64,000 nt of DNA, taken from contig JADLSH010000333.1 of assembly GCA_016169945.1 (NCBI GenBank), positions 558,001 through 622,000 of the forward strand, read 5' to 3'. The translations under genes and the position numbers were made by a program. Within the stretch, counting starts at the first letter, position 1. The number at the start of each line of letters is the position of its first letter. Under the pieces are notes generated by a model. That model did not search any database, was not told where the DNA came from, and was given only the letters and a program-made list of their open reading frames with translations. Shown here piece by piece: positions 18,325 through 27,809 of the stretch. The DNA is from Trachythela sp. YZ-2020. Its lineage: Eukaryota > Cnidaria > Anthozoa > Malacalcyonacea > Clavulariidae.

Positions 18325-18592
18325 AACTTGCACATATAAATTATCACTTTTCGGTAACACTGTCTTGTTCTTTATGACGTTATTTAGTTCGGTATTTAAA
18401 ATTTTGTAATTTTTTCATACACTTGTTCATACTATCAAAGTAGTAGTGTAATGTAACCTTGGATTCTCGGTTCCTATGATTTCCTAAGACTGGTCTTAGG
18501 AAATTGTTAATTATAATGCACGTGCGCTATGACGTTACCTAATTAATTGCTTTGTATTTAAAAAAATCCCAATTAACAATAATAAAGGGGTG
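18325..18592. other. Longest gap in the rightward gene block, with hairpin
   Basis: About 270 bp without a gene. It holds the hairpin at 18480-18503 and ends with the start element ACAATAATAAAGG before the polymerase gene. Confidence 0.6.
18480..18503. terminator. Perfect 11-bp hairpin upstream of the polymerase gene
   Basis: TTTCCTAAGAC, two-base loop, then the exact complement. It lies 156 bases after the stop of the preceding gene. Confidence 0.5.
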
Positions 18593-21500
18593 ATGAACAG
18601 TACTTATGAAAAGTTTAAGAAACTCATTGCGGAACAGAAGGAGAGAGAACTAAGACGTATCTCTAAGGAGAACCAAAGACAAGCTAAGATCATCAAGAAA
18701 CAGGAAGACAAGATCCGGCAACAAGAGGAGAAGATGCGGCAACAACGTGTAAAGGAAAGACAAAGGGTACAGAAAATTAAACAACAAGAGTTTGTGAAAA
18801 GGCAAAAAGCTATGGATAAGGTTAGAATGCAAGAGAAGAATAGGTTTATTAGACAGCAAGCTAAAGATTTTAGACAGCAAGCTAGACAGCAGCGTAAACA
18901 ATGGGAAAGGAAAATTAAACAAGAGGAAAAAAGACAAGCAAAAGTGCTTGACGAAGCTAGATGGCATGGATCAAAGAAAAAGTTCAGAAAAAATAGGAGC
19001 AAGTCGCAAAACAAGTTGGAAAAAATTTATAAGCAAGGTAAGAACCTAAAACCAAGACTAGTCTCAGAAGCCATCAAAAAGAACACCAGCAAGTGGGAAA
19101 TTAGTGGTGGAAAATTTAAGGATCCAAGAGTATTCCTCGAGGTTACTACTTTTGAGGTTGAAAAATTAATTAACAGCACCGATAGCGTGGGTAAAAAGGT
19201 GCACACTAATCTAGTGTGTAAAATGGTGCGATCAGATCCTAAAACAGGTGAAATTGTAATTACCATTGCACATTTTCACAGCAACGCACACAGCATCATT
19301 AGCGAAGAGGACACTACAACTGAGTATGAATTGATGAAGGCAAAAATGTTAGAGTTTCTTGCCGAGTTCCAAAAATTAGGTAGTGGATGGAGGCTTCAAA
19401 GTGTTGATGCGTTAGAAATCTTCATCACAAAATATAAGCCTTTGAATGGTAAAAGCTATAAACCATTACCTAAGGTAATTATGGATAAGAAAGCTGTCAT
19501 CAACATGGAGAACGATGATGATGAATGTTTTAAGTGGGCAGTCGTCAGAGCTTTAAATCCTGCTGATAGAAACAACAAAAACCCTGGGCGTATTTCAAAA
19601 ATCCTTAAAAAGCAAGCAGAAAGTTTAAACTGGGATGGTCTTGAGTTCCCAATGAAAGTAAAAAATATTAGCAAATTTGAGGCTAACAACAAAATTAGCA
19701 TCAACGTGTTTAGTTACGATGACGATACAAAAAACGTGTATACCTTAAGACTTAGTAAGGCAAGCAACGCAAAGTGTGTAAATCTGTTCTTATTTAACGA
19801 ACATTATGGTGCTGTAAAAGACACTAGCAGACTGTTAGCTTCTCAGCTAAGCAAGAAAGAACATAAAAAACACATCTGTATCAGGTGTCTTAACGCCTTC
19901 GGTACACCAAAGTTATTAGCAGAACATTTAGAGTTGTGTGAAAACCACAACCACCAAAGACACGTTTACCCAACTGAGGAAAACAACACTGTGTTATTCA
20001 AGCAGTATCACAAGTTGCACAAGCTCCCATTCGTAGTCTATGCCGACTTTGAGAGTTTTATAGTTCCATTAGACCATGCTGTGGGCAAAGCAGACGAAAG
20101 CTTCACAGTAAAATATCAACAGCATACACCAAGTGGGTTTTGTTACACCATCAAGTGCTTTGATGAGTAAAGATGAGGGAAAGACCGTGATAAGGGAAAG
20201 ACCGTGTTGTACACAATGCAGGAAGAAGGGGAGGATATCGGTAAAAAGTTTGTTGAAAGCCTCGAGAAAAACCTAAAAGAGGTTTACGAAATATTGAAAA
20301 AGAACGTTCCAATTAGAATGAGCGAAACCGATGATGTAAACTTTAAGAGCGCAGAAAACTGCTATGCGTGTGGGTTAAAATTAAATGCGGATCGCGTCAG
20401 AGATCATTGTCATCTAACAGGTCGGTATCGTGGAGCAGCACACAACTGTAATCTAAAAATGAAAGCTCCAAAGTTTGTACCAGTCCTATTCCACAACCTG
20501 GAAGGGTACGACAGCCATCTGTTCGTTAAAAGTTTAGGGTTTACGGAGGGCAACATAAACTGCATTCCAAAGACGGATGAAAAGTACATCTCATTCAGTA
20601 AAAAGTTAGTAATGGAAATAGACAAGAAGGGGGATGAGAAACACAAAACATTAGAAATTAGGTTCTTAGACTCCTTAAAATTTACACTAAGTTCTCTCGA
20701 TAGCCTTGTCAAGAATCTAGGAAAGTTTAAAACCTTAGAGAAAGAGATGGGTGTAAGTGAGCTTCTAAAGAAGAAGGGGGTGTTCCCATATGAGTTCATG
20801 ACTGGGTTTGAAAGGTTAAGTGAGACTAAGTCTATAGCAAACTTAACAACACAGACATAACCAAGGAGGACTACGCCCATGCACAAAGTGTGTGGAGTGA
20901 GTTTAAATGTGAGACGATAAGGGATTATCACGACCTATATCTGAAAACAGACGTGATGTTGCTGGCCGACGTCATGGAAAACTACAGAGAAATTTGTATC
21001 GAAAACTATGGATTAGATCCATTATGGTACTACACAGCGCCAGGGTTAGCTTGGGATGCGGCGTTAAAAATTTCTAAAGTAAAGTTAGAACTGTTAACAG
21101 ATCCAAATATGTACCTAATGGTAGAACAAGGTATTAGGGGAGGTGTTAGTACAATCACCAAGAGGTATGCAAAGGCTAACAACGCGTACATGAAAAATTA
21201 TAACTCTGAGGAGGAAAGTGTCTACTTACCATACTTAGATGCAAATAACTTATATGGGTGGGCGATGAGCGAACCATTACCTGTAGATGGGTTTAAGTGG
21301 ATGAGTGAGGAAGAGTTGGAAAGTTGGAACGTGTGAAGAAGGTAAGGGGTGTATATTAGAAGTAGACTTAGAGTACCCTGAGGAATGACACGACCTCCAT
21401 AACGAGTATCCGTTAGCTCCCGAAAGAATGAGGGTAAACAAAGTAGATAAGCTAATCCCAAATTTGCACCACAAAAGTAAGTACGTACTACACTACAAAA

Positions 21501-22594
21501 ATCTGGAACAGTACATCAGTTTAGGATTAAAACTAACTAAAATCCATAGGGGGATTAAGTTCAATGAGAGTCCCTGGTTGAAGAACTACATCCAGCTCAA
21601 CACAGATTTAAGAACTAAGGGGACTACAGACTTTGAGAAGAACTTCTTTAAGTTAATGAATAACTCCGTGTTTGGGAAAACCATGGAAAATATTAGAAAT
21701 AGGATAGATGTTAGGTTAGTTACAAGGGAGGAACAATTAGAAAAGCTAGCTAAGAAGCCAAACTTCAAAGGGGTAAACAGCTTTACAGAAAACTTAATAG
21801 CGGTACACATGGAAAGAACAACTATTAAACTGAACAAGCCGATATACTTAGGAATGAGCATTCTTGATCTTAGCAAAACTTTGATGTACGACTTCCACTA
21901 TGGATACATCAAAAGTAAGTACGGTAGTAATGCCAACCTGTTATTCACCGATACCGATAGCTTGTGCTATGAAATTAAGACACCAGATTTTTACAAGGAC
22001 ATCTCGAATGATGTTCAGACACACTTCGATACCAGTAACTTTGACAAAGACCACCCCAGCGGAATACCTACTGGTGTTAACAAGAAGGTTATTGGCATGA
22101 TGAAAGACGAGTGTGGTGGAAAACAAATATATGAGTTTGTAGGAATAAGAAGTAAGTTATACTCCTATAAGATGGAGAAGTCGGAGAAGGATATCATAGA
22201 GAAAAGGAAGAAAGACTTTCTAGTCAATCATAAAAAGGTTATATCAAAATATAAGCTTAAAAAGATGAACAACGATGAGGTGAGTAAACTGCTATGCACA
22301 GTAACGAGTGAGGATATTAAAGATATCGCTGTGAAGGCGATTAAGTACAACAAGAAGTGTAAGGGAGTCAAGAAGAGAGTTGTCAAAAATAAGATAACAT
22401 TTGAGGACCATAAGGATTGTCTGTTCAGCGGGGAAAAGCAGTACCGAAGCATGAATACATTTAGAAGCCAGATGCACGAGATCTATACGGAGAAAGTTAA
22501 TAAGATAGCCTTAAGTGCGAACGACGACAAAAGGATGATCTTGGAGGGTGGGGTGGAGACTAGGGCGATCGGACATTGGCGAAGCGAAGCATGA
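18593..22594 (+). pseudogene. POLB: Protein-primed DNA polymerase B of the Polinton, with stops and frameshifts
   Basis: About 1,330 codons. Residues 1-150 are a K/Q/R-rich coiled region. A CxxC...HxxxC finger follows near 19,875-19,935, then the exonuclease motifs: YADFESF (about 20,035), FHNLEGYDSHL (about 20,490) and a YxxxD block (LYLKTDVMLLAD, about 20,935). Between ExoI and ExoII sits a CYAC...DHCHLTGRYRG site resembling endonuclease VII zinc sites. Palm motifs are LDANNLYGWA (motif A), NNSVFGKT (B) and DTDS (C, about 21,950). Breaks are two in-frame stops at 20168-20176, a shift near 20,840, a shift near 21,331 and a TGA at 21386. The first ATG (18593) follows the AATAAA element. The last 26 codons lie inside the right TIR. 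Confidence 0.9.
20176..20209. repeat. Short tandem duplication in the polymerase gene
   Basis: GGGAAAGACCGTG occurs twice in a row with a 17-bp period, immediately after the two in-frame stops. Confidence 0.6.
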
Positions 22595-22768
22595 GTAATG
22601 TTCGGAAAATGTTCGGAAGATGTTTTTGGTGAAATTTTTTGGGATTAGCGAGCGCGAGCGAGCATGGAATTAATTTTGAAACTGGTTGGAACTGGTTTGA
22701 AAATTTGATGAGTCGGGTGGAATGAGGAGAAATGTAAAATGGGGCAGAACCGGCCCTTCCCTACTACT
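22517..22768. repeat. Polinton right terminal inverted repeat
   Basis: 252 bp, complement of the left repeat, ending CCCTACTACT. It includes the end of the polymerase gene. Confidence 0.95.
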
Positions 22769-22774
22769 CAAGAG
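22769..22774. repeat. Polinton target site duplication, right copy
   Basis: CAAGAG, against CGAGAG on the left. Confidence 0.75.
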
Positions 22775-23266
22775 AGAACCACTGCTTTTTCTTGATGAAG
22801 AATTGAACGAAGTAAGTGTCACAAGTATCTTTCCTATTCTACTGTCATTTGTGGGAAATACTATACATAAAATGATGAAAATATCAAGAATATTATGTCT
22901 GAATATGCAACATATGAAATACAATTTCTTTAGTTTTATATTTTTACTTTTTAGTCTGAACTTTCTGACCATAACAATGATGATGAGAATGATTAATTGG
23001 CAGGGGAAATTGTAAGTTCAAATCTAACTGTGTTTCGAACAATTCTTGTCCTAATTCCTGCTCTTATTCCTCTAATAGTTCTATCTCATCTGCTCTCCCA
23101 TGTAGCTTTCTCCAGAGTCAACCACTGGAGATGGTGAGCCGGGACCAAGTTCGAAAAGAAGTATAAGAGTACATCCAAGAAAAAGGGTAAGGTGAAGAAA
23201 TCTAGCCAGTGAGGAAATTCAAATAAAGGAAAAAGTGTACCCAAAAAGAATGAGAAAAGTGCTGAA
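22775..23266. other. Flank without intact gene; possible upstream exon of the piggyBac gene
   Basis: A splice-acceptor-like CCATGTAG near 23,105 is followed by a short frame rich in G, P, S and K/R of the sort found before piggyBac catalytic domains. Nothing else is recognisable. Confidence 0.3.
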
Positions 23267-23640
23267 ATGCCATGGAAAAAATTTGTAGGAATTGAAGATA
23301 ACACTGGGTCTTCTATTCCATTTGTCGAAGTTCCTGGTAGTGTCGAAGACCGGTTTCTCCTGATAGCGAGGTATTTTCATGCGTCGGATGATACACAATT
23401 CCCTGGAGACAAACTGGGTAAAGTTCGCCCATTAGTTGATCATTTGATCCAATCCTTTCAAAGCCACTGGACACCTCACCGCGAAATCAGCATTGATGAG
23501 CAGATGATTGGCACCAGATGTAGAATAAGTTTCATCCAGTACATGCCATAAAAGCCAGTAAAGTTTAATTGGTGTGAAGAATATGAGAAACGATACGCTC
23601 TTAGGAGTAGGCCTTACTAACGCTGTAAAATAAATTTTAA
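23267..23640 (+). pseudogene. piggyBac-type transposase fragment
   Basis: The frame carries RFLLIARYFHASDD, GDKLGKVRPLVDHL and a SIDEQMIGTRCRISF block, typical of the DDE_Tnp_1_7 (piggyBac/PGBD) domain, including the aspartate in SIDEQM. A stop follows IQYMP and only a short tail continues. The rest of the catalytic domain and the C-terminal zinc region are absent. A dead fragment of a cut-and-paste transposase. Confidence 0.8.
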
Positions 23641-24405
23641 TCAATAAATGTGTTTTAAAATGAATTCTGTGTGTGCTGTATGTACATTGTACAATATCGT
23701 CCCGTCCTATAATGATATATTCTCAATTTATTCAAATCGTTAACGATTTGCAAATGATATGCACTCGTTAAGGATGAAATATCTATTGTGACTGTATAAA
23801 TATTATAGAGCGCGCGCACGGTGTGCGCACTAAGATATGACGTCACGGTGTGCGCACTAAGATATGACGTCATGTGTGCGCACCCTTCGCTCATCCTGAA
23901 TATTAATTACCTCACCCTGAATATTTAATGAACGCACCTCCACGCACCCCGTATGTTAATTAGATCTGCTGATCCCTTGTAACGATTGGATGGGGTATGC
24001 CTCCTTTACCCAAGGAGACTTGTGGCGTATTTATTAACCCACCTTTTCTGTGCGAACTTTTAATAATTAACTTCGGTTAATAATTTGTTATGTTAATAAG
24101 TTGCTGTTGCTGTCTAACTTGGTCAATTGCACAATGTTCGCGCAAATAAAACAGAGCTAATCGTTCCAAGATATCTTGCAGACCTAGTGTTAAGGAAAGG
24201 AAGCGATAAAAGTCATTAAACAGGCCGGCTTGCCCAGCAGGGGTGATTCTGTCGAAAAATCCAGACTCGAAAAAGTTTACCCAATAGTAAATAACTTGAA
24301 ACACTGGCTGCTAACATATCAGCAAAATATACATAAATCCCTTTGTCCACAAATACCACGGTTCATTTTAAATAATATTTCTTCCGAGGCTTGCCAGATT
24401 AGCTC
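23641..24405. other. No gene; short direct repeat CGGTGTGCGCACTAAGATATGACGTCA
   Basis: Two tandem copies of a 27-bp unit (about 23,818-23,871) containing TGACGTCA, a CRE-like octamer. The remainder is AT-rich without a convincing frame. Confidence 0.4.
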
Positions 24406-24415
24406 ATCTCGTTGG

Positions 24416-24945
24416 GATCTGTTCTAAAACACCACACGAGTTAGAACACGAGTGAACACGAGACAACACGAGTGAACACGAGTCAAAAATGTGTGAACAC
24501 GAGTGAACACGAGTCAAAAACTGACGAACACGAGTCAAAAATGACGAACACGAGTGAACACAAGTCAAAAATTTGTGAACACGAGTCAAAAACGCATTCT
24601 TAAAGAGGCTCCCTACAGTTTTAAGCCCATGATGACGGTCTGTACTGTGTAATTGCAAGCGGGATATCAGGATTCTTGGCCCACAGGATGTTGGCTTAAT
24701 AATAATAATTATTATTATAACGAAAACTTTATTCAATTTTAATAATAATAATAATACTTATATAATTATTTTAATTTTTATTATTATAATTATTATTATT
24801 ATAATTATTATAATTATAATTAATTATAATTATATAATATATTAATTATTATAAGAATTATTATTTAGTAATAATTAATTATTAAATAATTATTAATTAT
24901 TATTAATATATTAATTAATAATAATAATATATAAGTATATAATAA
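24416..24945. repeat. Left arm: CACGAGTGAACACGAG subterminal repeats, conserved block and (AAT)n
   Basis: About ten imperfect copies of (A/G)ACACGAGT(G/C)A lie in 24,430-24,590. A conserved 130-bp block with AGAGGCTCCCTACAGTTTTAAGCCC follows, then a long A/T microsatellite to about 24,945. The same order appears inverted at 48,120-48,626. Confidence 0.85.
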
Positions 24946-24949
24946 GATG

Positions 24950-25795
24950 AAGACGATGATCCATAAGATGAAGTTTTGGTTTTGTTTGTTGTTGCTGGCC
25001 AAAGTAATGCGGAGTCTTAATTTGACGGTTCACCGTTCACATGATCACATCTTGCCACATGGAAAGTTGGAAACGGCGAAGGCGAAACATGTAATATGAA
25101 GGTTAGTTTATACTTCTATACTATTTGCAGTTATATTATGCAGTAATTATGCAGTATTACAGTGATACTTTATATTCATTGTTGTATTTTCTGTTGACAT
25201 GTGTTTTCTATTTACATTTTTCGCGAATGATTTTTTTGTGAAATAAATATTCGTAAACATGAACTTACGATTTTAGTATGACATGAACCATGTCCATGAA
25301 CTTATAATTTAAATATGACATAATTTGTTGACAAATTTCAGTGGTGATATGTGTAAAATTGAAATGTACAACTTATGAAACGGCTGATAAATATTTAATA
25401 AAAATGTTATTTTATAGTAAATTAATTTCGGGTTTTTTATTATGGTCATGGTTAAGGTGGCTCCCTACAAGTTTTGCAATATTGCAAAATTATAATTTCC
25501 ATTTAATTTTTTGAAGAACAGTGACTTGTTACAAACCAAAAATTGTGCCACATATATTGAGCAACATTCAAAGAGTCGGAAATTGTTGAAGAAAATGACA
25601 TAAATCCCGTTGCTATGGTAACAGTGACGTTTCAGTATGACCGACATTTTAGCTTTTAACGCAATTTACTCGAAAAAACGCCTGGTTACCCCCATTTTTT
25701 ACTGCACAAAACATGTTCATTTAACTAAATGGATTATCTAAGCAAATTTTTAAAAATTCTGTACAGCCAATGGACAATTTGCATTATAACTAAAT
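24950..25795. other. No supported gene
   Basis: A 50-codon frame (24947-25099) starts with a signal-peptide-like hydrophobic run, but nothing else supports it. The rest is AT-rich. Confidence 0.4.
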
Positions 25796-26592
25796 TTTAG
25801 AACATGATCACACCCACTCGGCCAATCAGAACACAGTATTTCAGTGGTCTATATCCCATAGTATATTAATTCGTCAAGTGGTGTGGGCTTTGAAGCGCAG
25901 GGAAATTGCGGGGTAAAGAAATGTTAGCACTCCTCTATGCAGGGTGTCCAAAAAACCCCGCAAAACCATTGAAATAACGTATTGTTAAAATTTGAATGCC
26001 CTAGCACTAAGCTGAACGCAAAGATGCGTAAAATATTGACAAGGGTGCATATATTAAATATCGGCTTATTAAGAAATTAAAATATCTTTGTAAAGTGCAC
26101 GATTTTCTGCTCTTGGGAATTTAAAACAGCATCTTAAACGGTTTATTTATGCATAAAATGTACTTATGTCAAGCTTTGATGCACGTGTGGGTTCAGCAGA
26201 GTGCTGAGGCATTCAAATTATAACAATACGTTATTCAAATTAGCTATAACGTATTGTAGTGATTTGACAGCTCTAATTGCTTTGAATTAATGGTTGAGTA
26301 AGAATACAAGGTCTTGTACTCATGGGACAAAACTCAAATAAATAAAAATTAGAAAATTTAAAAGAAATACTGTATTTCCATGCTTTCGAAAAACGCCTAT
26401 GCCTAACCCTAAAACCGAATCAATCAAACCTTAAAAACCAAACAAAGACCAAACATTGTAGTTAAAATCCCTTCGGCAAAATAAAATAATACCTACTTTC
26501 GTCATAATTAAAAAGGAACAATACTAATTATTTGTCAACAATACACCTAATTTAAAACAGACATTCCTCGTGGGTGTGATCATGTTCTAAGT
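25796..26592. mobile_element. MITE with TTAGAACATGATCACACCCA ends
   Basis: Inverted ends of about 20 bp (25,796 and 26,592), with an internal inverted pair AATAACGTATTGTTA...GAATGCC (25,971 and 26,239). Non-coding. Confidence 0.6.
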
Positions 26593-26593
26593 C

Positions 26594-26818
26594 ATTTTCG
26601 TACCCAGAGCCCTTCTTACGCGCGGTCAACGGAGCGCGACGAGGGGCTCTGACAAAATCCATATCAAACTGGCATCTGATTGGCCACAACGAAGGTTATT
26701 GTTCTAATACCGGGTATATTCTATTACCATGTTTTTATGGTATCCGGTTATGGATTTTGCCAGAGCCCCTCGTCGCGCTCCGTTGACCGCGCATAAGAAG
26801 GGCCTGGGTAGGAGAATG
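26594..26818. mobile_element. Short palindromic element with 10-bp target duplication
   Basis: Arms of about 62 bp contain CCCAGAGCCCTTCTTACGCG and pair around a short loop. GTTCTAAGTC flanks both sides (26584-26593 and 26819-26828). It inserted at the edge of the neighbouring MITE, so it is younger. Confidence 0.7.
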
Positions 26819-26827
26819 GTTCTAAGT

Positions 26828-27237
26828 CGGATAGACAATGATCACTTGTGTTCAGTGGGAGCAGAGAATAAAGATCCATACAGAAGGGCCACTTACGTCG
26901 GAAGCTTTGAAGTTTCTGTCCTCGCGCATGTCGCATTACACATGTTGGCCGCCATTTTTCTACCCAGTCAATGACATTTTCTGGCCAATAAACACGCTGT
27001 ACTGGCTGGCTGCTCCGCCTTCTTGCCAGTAAACTGCATATTTTTGCATACAAAAACGAGGACGTGTTGCACCGCTGAGTGGCCCTTCTGTTACTGATCT
27101 TTATTCTGTGAGTGGGAGTATAGACTCCCGAGAATTAGTTAGACGGCAACTCGGACCTTCGGCCCTTGTGGCCGTCTAACTAATTCTCGGGAGTCTATAT
27201 CCCACTGAACACACGTGATCATTGTATATCCTATACT
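26828..27237. repeat. Nested inverted repeat element
   Basis: The outer arms GACAATGATCACTTGTGTTCAGTGGGA (26,831) and its near complement (27,205-27,233) enclose a strong hairpin (27,118-27,200, about 30-bp stem). They also enclose a 200-bp segment that recurs inverted at 47,590-47,810. Confidence 0.65.
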
Positions 27238-27278
27238 TAAATCTAGGTAAAGTGAAATGAATCAATCACCACCACAAC

Positions 27279-27556
27279 TGGAAAGAACAAATTAAAATTA
27301 GTAAAATAGCAAAGTTTGGTTGCGAAATACTGTAAAATGCGGAAATTATAGCCTTGCAAAGCTTGTAAATTTTTTAAAGTTTTGTATTGCGCGCGGAAAG
27401 TGCTACCATTTTCGGCCCAAATGTGGTAGCAATTTACGCACACAATAGAAAAGTATGCAAAATTTGCAAACTTTGTGAGGCTATGTTTTCCGCATTTTAC
27501 AACATTTCGCAACCAAACTTTGCAATTTTACTAATTTTATGTGCTCTTTCCGGGAA
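27279..27556. mobile_element. Palindromic MITE
   Basis: Inverted arms of about 75 bp share GTAAAATAGCAAAGTTTGG and GCGAAATACTGTAAAATGCGGAAA. The open frames on both strands here are shadows of the palindrome. Confidence 0.65.
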
Positions 27557-27809
27557 TATACTTTTTTTGCCAAGGTCAAGAGTTTGTCTATAATGCAAAT
27601 TGTCCGTTTTTTTTAAATTAACAAAAGTGATTTGAAAAGTTGTTTGAAAAGTTGTTTGCCAACAACTTGGCAAAAAAATTATATTCCCGGATGATGTGGG
27701 ACATATTTTCAACATACATTTCTTATCAAATATAACTAAAACTAACCGACTAGACAGAAGCAGAGGCCCAGCTACGATAGTTTACATAACTATAAAGTTA
27801 CCTTTTTAG

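Larger units (their letters stand above)
8677..22768. mobile_element. Maverick/Polinton element, complete but with damaged genes
   Basis: A 14,092-bp element bounded by 252-bp inverted repeats with AG...CT termini and a 6-bp target duplication. It encodes the diagnostic set: protein-primed family B polymerase, RVE integrase with chromodomain, FtsK/A32-like packaging ATPase and double jelly-roll capsid protein, with about 15 accessory genes. Genes lie in two main blocks: mostly leftward from 9.7 to 14.9 kb, then rightward from 14.9 to 22.6 kb. Gaps between genes are often under 50 bp, as in viruses. I did not find the adenain-like cysteine protease, and no single jelly-roll penton protein could be named with confidence. 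At least six genes carry frameshifts or stops. Confidence 0.95.

Noticed and set aside
18604..19014. Leucine/serine/cysteine-rich minus frames opposite the polymerase
   Set aside because: Antisense shadow of the K/Q/R-rich N-terminus of the polymerase.
24404..24736. Frame with FLTRVH repeats, also at 48,378-48,638
   Set aside because: Translation of the CACGAGTGAACACGAG repeats and the adjacent microsatellite; both copies are arm sequence of the large element.
24947..25099. 50-codon frame with signal-peptide-like start
   Set aside because: Short, next to a microsatellite, with no homology, repeat conservation or convincing splice context.
26729..27053. Overlapping frames at 26.7-27.1 kb
   Set aside because: They lie in repeat sequence that recurs inverted at 47.6 kb. 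The shared peptide reflects the repeat, not selection that I can see.
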